Assembly: GCF_006538705.1 (NCBI RefSeq)
Contig: NZ_BJLP01000039.1
Location: forward strand, 1-37,337
Source of the DNA: Cellulomonas uda
GTDB lineage: Bacteria > Actinomycetota > Actinomycetes > Actinomycetales > Cellulomonadaceae
Length of the DNA: 37,337 nt
Direction of reading: 5' to 3'
Numbering within the stretch: position 1 is the stretch's first letter; each line of letters opens with the position of its first letter. The translations under genes and the position numbers were made by a program. Positions 15,071 to 23,808 of the stretch are shown in pieces. The notes under the pieces were generated by a model that was given only the letters and a program-made list of their open reading frames with translations, was not told the origin of the DNA and did not search any database.

Positions 15071-15423
15071 GGAAGTCTCCTTGGGCGCACGACAGCGACG
15101 GCGCCAGGATGAGGGCGCGCGCCGTCATGGCGGTGTCGTGGGGGTTTGACCGGGGGCTGGGTGATGAAACCTGCTGCATCAAGGTTCACACCCGTTCACC
15201 TCTTCGCACAAGGGGTTACGAGTTGGTTTCGACTCAGTTACGGATGAGGCGTTCATCACACAGGTTCCCGCTCGCCACGCCGCTCTCGGAACGATTCGGG
15301 CATCGCGGGTGGGGCTCCTGGGCGGTCGTCCGGTCCGGCTCGGGCCGTCCGTGTGGTATGCGATCCGCGTCACTGCGCGCGGCGCACGCCTCGGCCACGG
15401 GACCTGTGCCGCCCACCGCCCCG
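15071..15423. other. Gene-free divergent control region of whiB1 and the membrane gene
   Basis: About 350 bp without a convincing gene. The 15150-15290 part is markedly AT-richer than the rest of the window, with words such as GGTTTCATCACC and AAGGTTCACACC, as expected for a strongly transcribed promoter with a long leader for whiB1. The exact -35/-10 on the minus strand cannot be assigned by eye. Confidence 0.4.
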
Positions 15424-15429
15424 TAGTCT
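15424..15429 (+). promoter_or_regulatory. Leaderless -10 element (TAGTCT)
   Basis: TAGTCT is followed by 7 nt and then GTG 15437, the same geometry as at pdtaS. Confidence 0.55.
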
Positions 15430-15436
15430 CGGGCGC

Positions 15437-15952
15437 GTGAGCCCGTCCCGCCGCCCGACCACGCCGTCCGGCCCCCGCGAGGGAGGCCGCCGCCCGCCCG
15501 CGCCCGCGCGGCAGCCCGACCCCGCACCCGCCCGCCCGCCGCTGCTCGCGGTCGTCTGCCTCCTGACGCTCCTCGAGGCCGCCGCCGCGGTGGGCCTCGC
15601 GGTCGCGTGGGTCGTCGACCTGGTCAGCGGCGTGTCGGTGCGCCCGGCCGCGACGGTGTTCCTGGTGGTGTTCGGGCTCGCGGTCGCACTCGTGCTGGCC
15701 GCCTCGGCGCGCGGGCTGTGGCGCGGCCGGCGCTGGGCGCGCTCGCCCGTCATGACGTGGCAGATCATGCTCGTCGTCCTGTCCCTCGGATGGGTCGGGG
15801 CCGACCCCGCACCGTGGGCATGGGCCGTGCTCGCCGTCGCGCTCGTCGTGGGGGTGGGCCTCCTGCTGCCTCCCGTCGTCGCGGCCACCACCGGCCGCGC
15901 GGGGGACGACGACGCCCCGGGTACCACGAGGGGTACCGCGGGGCGTCGCTGA
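15437..15952 (+). CDS. Small integral membrane protein, unknown function
   Basis: A 171-residue protein. The first ~35 residues are Pro/Arg-rich and disordered. Four hydrophobic segments follow: LLAVVCLLTLLEAAAAVGLAVAWVVDLV, ATVFLVVFGLAVALVLAAS, MTWQIMLVVLSLGWVGA and WAWAVLAVALVVGVGLLLPPVVAA. The cytosolic tail ends in GTTRGTAGRR. Small four-TM proteins of this type sit near whiB1 in other actinobacteria, but no function is known to me. Start GTG 15437 is supported by the -10 element 7 nt upstream. The 3' end of the gene folds into a strong hairpin. Confidence 0.75.
   Translation: MSPSRRPTTPSGPREGGRRPPAPARQPDPAPARPPLLAVVCLLTLLEAAAAVGLAVAWVVDLVSGVSVRPAATVFLVVFGLAVALVLAASARGLWRGRRWARSPVMTWQIMLVVLSLGWVGADPAPWAWAVLAVALVVGVGLLLPPVVAATTGRAGDDDAPGTTRGTAGRR
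15911..15947 (+). terminator. Hairpin inside the 3' end of the membrane-protein gene
   Basis: GACGCCCCG-GGTACC (15911-15925) pairs with GGTACC-g-CGGGGCGTC (15932-15947), with one bulged base and a 6-nt loop. It ends 2 nt before the stop codon and lies between converging genes, so it may terminate transcription from either side. Confidence 0.6.
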
Positions 15953-15981
15953 CCGGCTTACGCCGGCTCGGGCTCAGCCGC

Positions 15982-18495
15982 TCACTCGACGCTCAGCGCC
16001 GCGACCGGCCGGGTGCGCACCGCGGAGCGTGCCGGGATCACCGAGGCCGCGAGGCCCGCGAGCAGCGCGACCGCGACGATCACGACGAGGTCGAGCCACG
16101 GCACCGTGAGACGGGCCTCGCCCAGCGACTCGAACGCGATGGCCGCACCCGCCCAGCCGTACAGCAGGCCGAGCAGCGCCCCGAACAGGCCACCGACGCC
16201 CGCGATGAGCGCACCCTCCGTCGCGAGCGACAGCCGCAGCTGACCGCGCGTCAGGCCGATCGCCCGCAGGATCGCGGACTCCCGTCGCCGCTCGATGACC
16301 GACAGCGACAGCGTGTTCGCCACGCCGATCAGCGCGATCACCACGGCGACCGCGAGCAGGCCGATGACGGTGGCGAGCAGCGCGTTGATCACCTGCTCGT
16401 ACTGCGCCCGCTCGGACGCCGCGCTCTCGATCGACACGGACTGCGACGACAGGTCGCTGCGTACGGAGTCGACCACCTCGCCGGCGGCGGCGTCGGACGA
16501 GACCATCGCCCACACGCTCGTCGTCGCGTGGTCTCCGACCACCTTCTCGAACGTGGCAGGCGTCAGGTAGACGTCGCCGGTCCGCGGGCTGTCGACCACG
16601 ACGGCGTCGACGGTCGGCGCGTCCGTCGTGGGCTCGCCGTCGACCGTGTCCTGCGCCGCGCGGATCGTCGTCGAGGAGGATCCCAGGTCGACGGGCAGGA
16701 CCACAGCGCCGTCGCGCAGGGCCGCCGGGACACGGTCGTCCCGCAGGACCTTCGCGGCCTCGTGGGTGACCTCCCACGCCGTCATCCACCGGTCGTCCCC
16801 GAGCGTCACGTCCGCGCTGCGCACGAGCGCGGTCCGCTCGATGCCCTCGACGCCCGCCACGGTCCGCGCCACCTCGGCGCTCACCCGGTCGCCGTCGGTG
16901 GGCGCCACCGTGATGTCCACGAGGTAGTGCGCGTCGAGCTCCGCCGCGGCCGAGAGCCGGGCGCTCGCGGCACCCGTCGACATCATCGCGACCAGCGTCA
17001 CGCCGATGAGCAGCGCGGTGCTGGTGGCGGCCGTGCGCCGCGGGTTGCGCACCGAGTTGACCGCAGCGAGACGTGCGGCGGCGCCGCTGCGGCCCAGGGC
17101 CCGGCCCATGAGGTCGACGACCCGCGGCACCCAGAACACGGCGCCGACGAGCACCCCGACGAACGAGACCGCGCCACCGAGCATGCCGAGCCCCAGCCAG
17201 ATCACGGCGTCGTCCGAACGCGTCCGCGCACCGACGATCGCGAGCGGGAACGCCAGCGCCCCGCCGACCGTCAGGACGAGCGCGAACGCGAGCCGCAGCC
17301 TGCCGGCGCGCGAGCCGACGTCCGGTGCATCCATGGGACGCAGCGCGACGATGGGGCTCACCTTGGTCGCCGCACGGGCGGGGACGAGGGCGGCGAGCAG
17401 CGTGACGGCCGTCCCCACGAGCACGGGGACGATCACGACGACGGGCGTGACCTGCACGTACTCCGGCAGCGGCACCTCCTGCTGCACGCCGCGCAGCACC
17501 GACAGCGCCACCTGCGCGAACACGGTCCCGAGGACCACGCCCGCGACCGAGGACGCGACACCGAGGATGCCCGCCTCGAGCAGCACGGAGCGCCGCAGCT
17601 GGCCGCGGACGGCGCCCACGCAGCGCAGCAGCGCGAGCATCCGCGCCCGCTGCGCGACGAGCACCTGGAACGTGTTCGAGATGACGAGCGCGGCGACGAC
17701 GAGCGCGACCGCCGCGAACCCGAGGACGATCACGACGATGACGTTGTCGCCGTCCGCGAGCTCACGGATGCGCTCGTCGCTCGCCTCGTCCTTGGTCAGC
17801 ACGCGCACGTCGTCGGACAGCGCCTGGAGCGCGGCCTGGACGGCTGCCGTGTCCTTCGGTGCGTGGACGATCATGCCTTCGTCCCACACGAACTCCTCGT
17901 CGAGGTCGCCCCACGTCTGCAGGGCGCCCAGGGTCACGAGCGACGCGCCGCCGAACCTCGTCCACGCGCCCTCGGGGTCGCTGGTCAGGCCGGTGACGGT
18001 CGCCGGCACGACCTTCTCGGTGCCCTTCTGCGTGTCGTCGTCCCACACCCAGTAGCGGACGTCGACCGTGTCGCCGACGGCCACGCGCAGGCGCTTCGCG
18101 GTGGCCTCGGGGAGCGCGATCTCGTCGTCCGTGGCGGGCGCGACGCCCTCCTCGACGCGGAGCGCGCCGAGGTGCGGGTCCGACGGCACGGGGACGAGCA
18201 GCTGCCAGCTGCGCTGCGCGCCCTTCTGGAGCTCGGCGCCGCTCGCGGCCAGCGGGTCGGCGGCGACGACTCCGGGCGTCGAGCGGATCTTCTCGTGGAT
18301 CGCGCCCACGTCGCCCTCGACGACGAGGTCGGCCTGCGCGAGCTCGGCCGTCACGGCGTCATAGCTCGAGCGCGTGATGACGCCACCGGTGAGCAGCGTC
18401 GCGGCGACGAAGCCCGTGCCGATGGCGGTCGCGATCGCGGCCGCGGTGAGCCGGCCCAGGCTGCGGCGCATCTGGGCGAGGGTGAGTCGCAGCAT
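15982..18495 (-). CDS. ABC transporter permease with two FtsX domains (MacB-like)
   Basis: An 837-residue membrane protein. TM1 is near residues 17-37 and is followed by a long extracytoplasmic domain (~40-260: ADLVVEGDVGAIHEKIRS onwards). The first FtsX core has three TMs (VIVVIVLGFAAVALVVAALVISNTFQVLVAQR to ~390). A central TM pair and the conserved LAAVNSVRNPRRTAATSTALLIGVTLVAMM follow, then a second extracytoplasmic domain, and a second FtsX core (VIALIGVANTLSLSVIERRRESAILRAIGLTRGQL) ending in TRPVAALSVE. Such permeases with a LolD/MacB-type ATPase export or sense lipids, peptides or antibiotics rather than importing nutrients. The start overlaps the ATPase stop by 1 nt (TGATG). The gene converges on the small membrane-protein gene. 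Confidence 0.92.
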   Translation of the reverse strand: MLRLTLAQMRRSLGRLTAAAIATAIGTGFVAATLLTGGVITRSSYDAVTAELAQADLVVEGDVGAIHEKIRSTPGVVAADPLAASGAELQKGAQRSWQLLVPVPSDPHLGALRVEEGVAPATDDEIALPEATAKRLRVAVGDTVDVRYWVWDDDTQKGTEKVVPATVTGLTSDPEGAWTRFGGASLVTLGALQTWGDLDEEFVWDEGMIVHAPKDTAAVQAALQALSDDVRVLTKDEASDERIRELADGDNVIVVIVLGFAAVALVVAALVISNTFQVLVAQRARMLALLRCVGAVRGQLRRSVLLEAGILGVASSVAGVVLGTVFAQVALSVLRGVQQEVPLPEYVQVTPVVVIVPVLVGTAVTLLAALVPARAATKVSPIVALRPMDAPDVGSRAGRLRLAFALVLTVGGALAFPLAIVGARTRSDDAVIWLGLGMLGGAVSFVGVLVGAVFWVPRVVDLMGRALGRSGAAARLAAVNSVRNPRRTAATSTALLIGVTLVAMMSTGAASARLSAAAELDAHYLVDITVAPTDGDRVSAEVARTVAGVEGIERTALVRSADVTLGDDRWMTAWEVTHEAAKVLRDDRVPAALRDGAVVLPVDLGSSSTTIRAAQDTVDGEPTTDAPTVDAVVVDSPRTGDVYLTPATFEKVVGDHATTSVWAMVSSDAAAGEVVDSVRSDLSSQSVSIESAASERAQYEQVINALLATVIGLLAVAVVIALIGVANTLSLSVIERRRESAILRAIGLTRGQLRLSLATEGALIAGVGGLFGALLGLLYGWAGAAIAFESLGEARLTVPWLDLVVIVAVALLAGLAASVIPARSAVRTRPVAALSVE

Positions 18496-19286
18496 CAGGC
18501 ACCCACACCGTCGGCGACGGGCGCCTCGAGCGCGCGCAGGGCGTCGAGGCCGGCGAGCACGGACTCCGGGGTCGGGTCCGCGATGTCGCCCGCGATACGA
18601 CCGTCGGCCAGCAGCACCACGCGGTCGGCGTAGGCGGCGGCGGTCGGGTCGTGCGTGACCATGATGACCGTGCGGCCCAGCTCGCGCACCGAGCGGCGCA
18701 GGAACGAGAGCACCTCGGCCCCGGAGCGCGAGTCGAGGTTGCCGGTCGGCTCGTCGGCGAACACGACGTCGGGCCGCGTGATGAGCGCGCGCGCGATCGC
18801 GACGCGCTGCTGCTGACCGCCGGACAGCTCGCTCGGGCGGTGTGTCAGGCGGTCCCCGAGACCGAGCGTCGCCGTCAGCAGGTCGTACCAGTCCGGGTCG
18901 ACGCGACGGCTCGCGAGCTCGAGCGGCAGCGTGACGTTCTGCGCCGCGGTGAACATCGGCAGCAGGTTGAACGACTGGAACACGAACCCGACGCGGTCAC
19001 GACGCAGCCGCGTCAGCGAGTCGTCGTCGAGCGAGGTGATCTCGGTCTCGCCCAGGCGGACCGAGCCGGTGGTGGCCTGGTCGAGCCCCGCGAGCAGGTG
19101 CATGAGCGTCGACTTGCCGGAACCCGAGGGGCCCATGATCGCGGTGAACGCACCCGCGGCGAAGTCGACGTCGACGCCGTCGAGGGCGCGCACGGCGGCG
19201 GCACCCGAGCCGTACGTCTTGGTCAGGCCACGCGCCGACGAGGCGGGCGCGCTCCCGGGCGTCGGGGCGGCGGGGATGGAGGTCAC
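18495..19286 (-). CDS. ABC transporter ATP-binding protein (MacB/LolD type)
   Basis: A 263-residue ATPase. Walker A is GPSGSGKST, the Q loop is FVFQSFNLLP, the signature is LSGGQQQRVAIARAL, Walker B is VVFADEPTGNLD, and the H loop is IMVTHDPTAAAYADRVVLLADGRI. The TGNLDS sequence is typical of the family that pairs with FtsX-like permeases. Start GTG 19286 has AGGAG 6 nt upstream. It is followed directly by its permease and preceded, 154 nt upstream, by a two-component pair on the same strand. That arrangement suggests regulation by the sensor in response to a cell-envelope agent. Confidence 0.95.
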   Translation of the reverse strand: MTSIPAAPTPGSAPASSARGLTKTYGSGAAAVRALDGVDVDFAAGAFTAIMGPSGSGKSTLMHLLAGLDQATTGSVRLGETEITSLDDDSLTRLRRDRVGFVFQSFNLLPMFTAAQNVTLPLELASRRVDPDWYDLLTATLGLGDRLTHRPSELSGGQQQRVAIARALITRPDVVFADEPTGNLDSRSGAEVLSFLRRSVRELGRTVIMVTHDPTAAAYADRVVLLADGRIAGDIADPTPESVLAGLDALRALEAPVADGVGA

Positions 19287-19321
19287 GGTGCTCCTCGGTT
19301 CGTTCCGGTGGGGACGTGACC

Positions 19322-19327
19322 ACGCTA
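19322..19327 (-). promoter_or_regulatory. Candidate -10 (TAGCGT) for the ABC transporter operon
   Basis: TAGCGT on the minus strand lies 35 nt before the GTG at 19286, in the 154-nt gap after the response-regulator gene, and would give a ~30-nt leader containing the RBS. No clear -35 was seen, as is usual for activator-dependent promoters. Confidence 0.35.
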
Positions 19328-19440
19328 GGCAGCGGCCGTCGGCCGCCTCGTCGGCCCCCGGTCTCGACGTGGGGTGCCGCGGTCATCCCTTGGCATGACC
19401 CGGCGTGCGACCGTGGGTGCGCCGTCGGGTGCGCCCGCGC

Positions 19441-20178
19441 TCAGGTCCCGGGCGTGACCAGTCCCGCCTCGTAGGCGGTGACGACCGCCTGCACCCGGTC
19501 GCGTGCGCCGAGCTTGGCGAGGATGCGCCCCACGTGCGTCTTGACGGTGGCCTCGGCGACGAACAGGTCGCGGCCGATCTCGGTGTTGGACCGGCCGCGC
19601 GCCATGAGCAGCAGGACCTCGCGCTCGCGCTCGGTGAGGTCGTCGACGGCCGCGCGAGCGGGGCTCGGCGGGCCGTCCGGCACGGCCTCGGGCAGCGCCG
19701 AGACGAGGTGCTCGATGAGCCGGCGCGTGGACGACGGCGCGATGACGGCGTCGCCACGGTGCACCGTGCGGATCGCGGTGAGCATCTCCTCGGGCGGCGC
19801 GTCCTTGAGCAGGAACCCGCTCGCGCCCGCGCGGATCGCGGACATGACGTACTCGTCGAGGTCGAACGTCGTCAGGACGATGACGCGCGGTGCCGGGTCG
19901 GCGTCCGTGCCGCGCGCGATGATCTGCGCGGTCGCCTCGAGCCCGTCCATCGTCGGCATGCGCACGTCCATGAGCACGACGTCGACGCGACCGAGCGCGG
20001 TGCGGGCCGCGGGGTCGAGCGCCCGGACGGCCTGGGCCCCGTCGCCCGCCTCCAGGACCACCTCGAGGTCCGGCTGCGAGTCGATGACCATGCGGAAGCC
20101 CGCACGCACGAGCTGCTGGTCGTCGACGAGCGCGACGCGCACGACGTCGCTTCGGTGGGCGCTCGGCTGCTCGGTCAC
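19441..20178 (-). CDS. NarL/LuxR-type response regulator
   Basis: A 245-residue regulator. The receiver domain (~12-135) has the acidic pair VDD (19-20), the phosphoacceptor D71 in VVLMDVRMPTMDG, and FLLKDAPPEEML with the conserved Lys. The LuxR helix-turn-helix is LTEREREVLLLMARGRSNTEIGRDLFVAEATVKTHVGRILAKLGARDRVQAV near the C-terminus. GTG 20178 has GAGGAG 9 nt upstream and lies 18 bp after the stop of its cognate kinase. The likely target is the ABC transporter operon immediately downstream. Confidence 0.93.
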   Translation of the reverse strand: MTEQPSAHRSDVVRVALVDDQQLVRAGFRMVIDSQPDLEVVLEAGDGAQAVRALDPAARTALGRVDVVLMDVRMPTMDGLEATAQIIARGTDADPAPRVIVLTTFDLDEYVMSAIRAGASGFLLKDAPPEEMLTAIRTVHRGDAVIAPSSTRRLIEHLVSALPEAVPDGPPSPARAAVDDLTEREREVLLLMARGRSNTEIGRDLFVAEATVKTHVGRILAKLGARDRVQAVVTAYEAGLVTPGT

Positions 20179-20196
20179 GGGCGTGCTCCTCGGGTG

Positions 20197-21450
20197 TCAG
20201 GCGTCGGGTGCCGCGGTGCGCGGCCGGTCGGGGAACGGCAGTCGCGCGCGCACACGGTAGCCGCCGCCGGGCCGCGGACCCGCGGTGACCGAGCCGCCGA
20301 ACATGGTGGCGCGCTCGTGCATGCCGCGCAGCCCCTGCCCGAGCCCGTCCGTGCCCGCGGACGCGCCCCGGCCGTCGTCGGTGACGTCCAGCTCGATCGA
20401 GTCGGGCCGCCACTGGACCACGACGGTGACGCGCGGTGCGGGCCCCGCGTGCTTGAGCACGTTCGTGAGCGCCTCCTGCGTGATGCGGTACACCGCGAGC
20501 CCCACGCCGGGCGGCAGCGGGCGCGGCTCGCCCATCCGCACGAGCGAGACCTGGGCGCCGCTCGCGCGGACCTGGTCGACGAGCCGCGGGATGTCGGACT
20601 CGCCGGGCTGGGGCGCGACCTCGGTCAGCGGTGCCTGGTGCAGGACCCCCGGGCCGTCGGCGGTCGCGCGCAGCCGCCCGTCGGGCTCGCTGCGCAGCAC
20701 GCCGAGCAGGCGGCGCATGTCGGTGAGCGCGGCGCGGCCGGTCTCCGCGATCGTCTCGAGCGCGCGTCCCGCGGCGCCCGGGTCGGACTCCGCGGCGTAG
20801 CGGCCGCCGTCGGCCTGCGCGATGACGACGGACAGCGAGTGCGCGACGATGTCGTGCATCTCGCGCGCGATGCGCGCGCGCTCGGCCTGCGTGGCGAGCT
20901 GCGCCTGCTGGTCCCGCTCGTTCTCGAGGCGCACCGCGCGGTCGACGAGCGCCTCGAGCGTCTCGCGGCGCGAGCGGCGCACGAGCCCGAACGCCCACAC
21001 GGTGAGCGAGCTGGTGCCGATGAGCAGCGCGGCCACCGTCACCACGGGCGCCGTCATGTCGGCGACGAGCCGCAGGGGGAGCAGCACGCCCGCGGCGAGC
21101 GCGCACGCGATCGCCGCGCGGTGCGCCCACACGGGGCCGTGCACGGTGACCGAGTACAGCGCGACGAGCACCGCGAGGTCCCCGGGCAGCACCGTGGGGG
21201 CGACGACGAGCTGGGCCAGGCCCACGGCGTACACGGCGCCGGCCGATGCGACGGGCTGCACGCGCCGCCACGCGAGCGGGGCGACGAGCAGGAGCGTCCA
21301 GCCGAGCATGGCGTCGGACGACGGCGCCATGCCGACGCCGGTCACGAGCGACAGGGGGCTGACCACGACGAAGAAGAGGACGGCACCGACGGCGTCGACG
21401 ACGAACCGGTGCGAGTCCTCCCAGCGCAGCAGCCGGTCCCACGTGCTCAC
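20197..21450 (-). CDS. Membrane sensor histidine kinase (HisKA_3 type)
   Basis: A 417-residue kinase. Four to five hydrophobic segments with short loops occupy ~20-165, so the sensor is intramembrane with no large external domain, as in bacitracin- or envelope-stress kinases. A coiled region follows, then the HisKA_3 domain with ERARIAREMHDIVAHSLSVVIAQADGG (phosphoacceptor His in MHD), and a HATPase with ITQEALTNVLKHAGPAPRVTVVV, DVTDDGRGA and GQGLRGMHERATMFGGSVTAG. The true start is GTG 21450: TACGCT lies 6 nt upstream, giving a leaderless start. It pairs with the NarL-type regulator 18 nt downstream. Confidence 0.92.
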   Translation of the reverse strand: MSTWDRLLRWEDSHRFVVDAVGAVLFFVVVSPLSLVTGVGMAPSSDAMLGWTLLLVAPLAWRRVQPVASAGAVYAVGLAQLVVAPTVLPGDLAVLVALYSVTVHGPVWAHRAAIACALAAGVLLPLRLVADMTAPVVTVAALLIGTSSLTVWAFGLVRRSRRETLEALVDRAVRLENERDQQAQLATQAERARIAREMHDIVAHSLSVVIAQADGGRYAAESDPGAAGRALETIAETGRAALTDMRRLLGVLRSEPDGRLRATADGPGVLHQAPLTEVAPQPGESDIPRLVDQVRASGAQVSLVRMGEPRPLPPGVGLAVYRITQEALTNVLKHAGPAPRVTVVVQWRPDSIELDVTDDGRGASAGTDGLGQGLRGMHERATMFGGSVTAGPRPGGGYRVRARLPFPDRPRTAAPDA

Positions 21451-21456
21451 CCCGCG

Positions 21457-21462
21457 AGCGTA
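21457..21462 (-). promoter_or_regulatory. Leaderless -10 element (TACGCT) for the HisKA_3 kinase
   Basis: On the minus strand TACGCT is followed by 6 nt and GTG 21450. It drives the kinase/regulator pair. Confidence 0.5.
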
Positions 21463-21689
21463 GGGCGGCGCGCGCACGCTCGTCGTACCCCCGCAGGCGG
21501 ACGGTCGCGCGGGCCGCTACGACGTGGGTCGCGGGTCGGTCACCCCTCTCGCGGTCCGGCGCGGCCCGCGTCGGACGCCGCACGAGCCACCGCCGGGTAC
21601 GTGCGTGCACGCACTCCCGGGCGCATCTCACACCCGTCGACGTGCACCCGTGGGCCGCGAGTCCTGGCGGTGGATACCAGGGCGTGACC

Positions 21690-21695
21690 TAGCAT
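21690..21695 (+). promoter_or_regulatory. Leaderless -10 element (TAGCAT) for the OmpR-type regulator
   Basis: TAGCAT is followed by 6 nt and ATG 21702, with no RBS. The 21463-21689 stretch before it is the divergent intergenic region and contains no recognisable gene. Confidence 0.55.
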
Positions 21696-21701
21696 GGGGC
21701 A

Positions 21702-22397
21702 ATGACCCAGGTGCTTCTGGCGGAGGACGACCCCGCTATTGCCGAGCCTTTGGCCCGGGCCCTCGGACGTGAAGGCTATGACGTCCGCGTGCAAGGGACC
21801 GGTCAAGGCGCCATCGACGGGGCCGCCGCCGCGGACCTGGTGGTGCTCGACCTGGGGCTCCCGGACATGGACGGCCTCGACGTCGCCCGCGCCATCCGCA
21901 ACCAGGGCCTCACGACGCCCGTGCTCGTCCTGACGGCGCGCGCCGACGAGGTCGACCTCGTCGTCGGGCTCGACGCGGGCGCCGACGACTACGTGACCAA
22001 GCCCTTCCGGCTCGCCGAGCTGCTGGCGCGCGTGCGGGCCCTGCTGCGCCGCACCGCCGTCGAGGCGGGTGACGAGGACGAGCTGCACGCGCAGAACGTG
22101 CGCGTCGACGTCGCGGCCCACCGCGCGTTCCAGGGCGAGCGCGAGCTGCACCTGACCGCCAAGGAGTTCGACCTGCTGCGCGTGCTCGTCGCGTCGGCCG
22201 GCACCGTCGTCGCGCGCGACACGCTCATGCGCGAGGTGTGGGACTCGGACCCGACGGGCTCGACCAAGACGCTCGACATGCACGTGTCGTGGCTGCGTCG
22301 CAAGCTCGGCGACGACGCGAACGCGCCGCGCTACATCTCCACCGTCCGCGGCATGGGCTTCCGGTTCGAGACCGGGCCCGTGCCCGCCGGCGGCTGA
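21702..22397 (+). CDS. OmpR/PhoB-type response regulator
   Basis: A 231-residue regulator. The receiver domain has EDD at 8-10, the phosphoacceptor D50 in DLVVLDLGLPDMDG, the Thr of VLTARAD and the Lys of YVTKPFRLAELLARVRALLRR. The C-terminal winged helix is ELHLTAKEFDLLRVLVASAGTVVARDTLMREVWDSDPTGSTKTLDMHVSWLRRKLGDDANAPRYISTVRGMGFRF. Its kinase gene starts 12 nt downstream. The first ~30 codons include several codons that are otherwise rare in the window (GCT, ATT, CCT, TTG, GAA, TAT, CAA). Confidence 0.95.
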   Translation: MTQVLLAEDDPAIAEPLARALGREGYDVRVQGTGQGAIDGAAAADLVVLDLGLPDMDGLDVARAIRNQGLTTPVLVLTARADEVDLVVGLDAGADDYVTKPFRLAELLARVRALLRRTAVEAGDEDELHAQNVRVDVAAHRAFQGERELHLTAKEFDLLRVLVASAGTVVARDTLMREVWDSDPTGSTKTLDMHVSWLRRKLGDDANAPRYISTVRGMGFRFETGPVPAGG

Positions 22398-22409
22398 GGC
22401 CGGCGGCGC

Positions 22410-23735
22410 GTGCGTCGTCGCGTCCTGCAGGCGACCATCGCGGCGGTGACCGTCGCGGTGGTGCTGCTCGGCTTCCCGCTGGCGTTCCTCGGTGCGCAGC
22501 TCGTGCGCGAGAACGAGGTGCAGCGGATCGAGACGCGCGCGCAGTCGGCCGCGCGTGCGGTGGACTTCCGCATCGGCCTGGGCATCGAGCTCAACGACCA
22601 GATGTTCGAGCCGTTCGCCACGGGCAGCGAGGGTGACCTGCCCGCCTCCGTCGTGGTGCACGCGCCCGACGGCACGGTCTACCAGGCGGGGGAGCGGGTC
22701 GACGGCCGCACCGAGTCGGTGCGGGCGCTGTCCGACCAGGGTGCGGTCGTCGTGCTGTACGTCTCCTGGTGGGAGGTGTTCTGGCTCGGGGCGCGCGTGA
22801 TCGCGCTCGTCGTCGTCGCGGCCGTCGTCGCGTTCGCCGCGGGCATCGCGATGGCGATCTGGCAGGCGAACCGGCTCGCGGCGCCGCTGGTCTACCTCGC
22901 GGCGTCGGCGGAGCAGCTCGGCTCGGGCCAGGTGCGCCCGCAGCTCGAGCCGTCCGGCGTCGAGGAGATCGACCTCGTGGCGTCCGAGCTCGCGCGCAGC
23001 GCCGACCGCATGGCCGGCCGGCTCGCGGCCGAGCGCAAGTTCGCCTCCGACGCGTCCCACCAGCTGCGCACACCGCTCACGGCGCTGTCGATGCGGCTCG
23101 AGGAGATCATGCTCGCCTCCGACGACGAGGAGGTGCGTGAGGAGGCCCGCATCAGCCTCGAGCAGGTCGAGCGCCTCGTGCGGGTCGTGGACGACCTGCT
23201 CATGGCGTCGCGCCGGGCCCAGGGCGGCACGACGGAGGCGGTCCGGCTGATCGACGTCGTGCACCAGCAGGAGGAGGAGTGGTCGGCGACGTTCGAGGCC
23301 GTCGGGCGCCGGTTCGTCGTCGAGGTGGACGCCGCGACGCAGGTGCTCGCGACGCCCGGTGCGCTCGCGCAGGTGCTCGCGACCCTCATCGAGAACTCGC
23401 TGCGGCACGGCGACGGGACGACGACCGTCCGGTCGCGCTCCGGCGGACCGTCGGGCACGGTCGTGGTCGAGGTCGCGGACGAGGGTGAGGGTGTGCCCGA
23501 CGAGCTCGCGGGGCGGATCTTCGAGCGGGACGTGACCTCCGGCAAGGGCACGGGCCTGGGCCTCGCGCTGGCCCGCGACCTCGCGTCCGCCGACGGCGGG
23601 CGCCTCGAGCTCGCGCAGCGGCGGCCCGCGGTGTTCGCGCTGTTCCTGTCCGGCGTGCCCGCGTCGCTGCGCCCCGACGTGGTGCTCCCGCTCGGCGCGG
23701 TCGTCTCGTCGCGCCCCGACCGCCGACGGCGCTGA
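22410..23735 (+). CDS. Membrane sensor histidine kinase (HAMP-HisKA-HATPase)
   Basis: A 441-residue kinase, partner of the OmpR-type regulator just upstream. TM1 is at ~8-28 (IAAVTVAVVLLGFPLAFLGAQLV), with a short extracytoplasmic segment of ~90 residues. TM2 is at ~125-150 (VIALVVVAAVVAFAAGIAMAIW), then HAMP (ANRLAAPLVYLAASAEQLGSGQ). HisKA has KFASDASHQLRTPLTALSMRLEEI with the phosphoacceptor His. The HATPase has LATLIENSLRHGDGTTTV, VADEGEGVPDELAGRIFER and GKGTGLGLALARDLASADGG. A short Arg-rich tail follows. The start is GTG 22410, directly after the regulator stop. Signal unknown. Confidence 0.93.
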   Translation: MRRRVLQATIAAVTVAVVLLGFPLAFLGAQLVRENEVQRIETRAQSAARAVDFRIGLGIELNDQMFEPFATGSEGDLPASVVVHAPDGTVYQAGERVDGRTESVRALSDQGAVVVLYVSWWEVFWLGARVIALVVVAAVVAFAAGIAMAIWQANRLAAPLVYLAASAEQLGSGQVRPQLEPSGVEEIDLVASELARSADRMAGRLAAERKFASDASHQLRTPLTALSMRLEEIMLASDDEEVREEARISLEQVERLVRVVDDLLMASRRAQGGTTEAVRLIDVVHQQEEEWSATFEAVGRRFVVEVDAATQVLATPGALAQVLATLIENSLRHGDGTTTVRSRSGGPSGTVVVEVADEGEGVPDELAGRIFERDVTSGKGTGLGLALARDLASADGGRLELAQRRPAVFALFLSGVPASLRPDVVLPLGAVVSSRPDRRRR

Positions 23736-23808
23736 GGCCGCGGCGCCGGACGGCGACGGGCGTGTGTGGCGTTCCGCACAGCCCGATCCGGGGCGAACGG
23801 GGTCAGGT

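Noticed and set aside
14751..15149. Plus-strand open frame opposite whiB1
   Set aside because: WhiB1 on the minus strand is unambiguous; the plus frame lacks a family.
15071..15260. CRP-type site upstream of whiB1 (as known in mycobacteria)
   Set aside because: TGTGA/TCACA-like half sites occur singly (for example in AAGGTTCACACC and ATCACACAGG), but no pair has the required 6-nt spacing.
15607..18633. Very long plus-strand open frame (~1008 codons) opposite the ABC permease
   Set aside because: It lies antisense to the clear FtsX-type permease. Its product is Arg/Asp/His-rich low complexity with no domain, a typical high-GC shadow frame.
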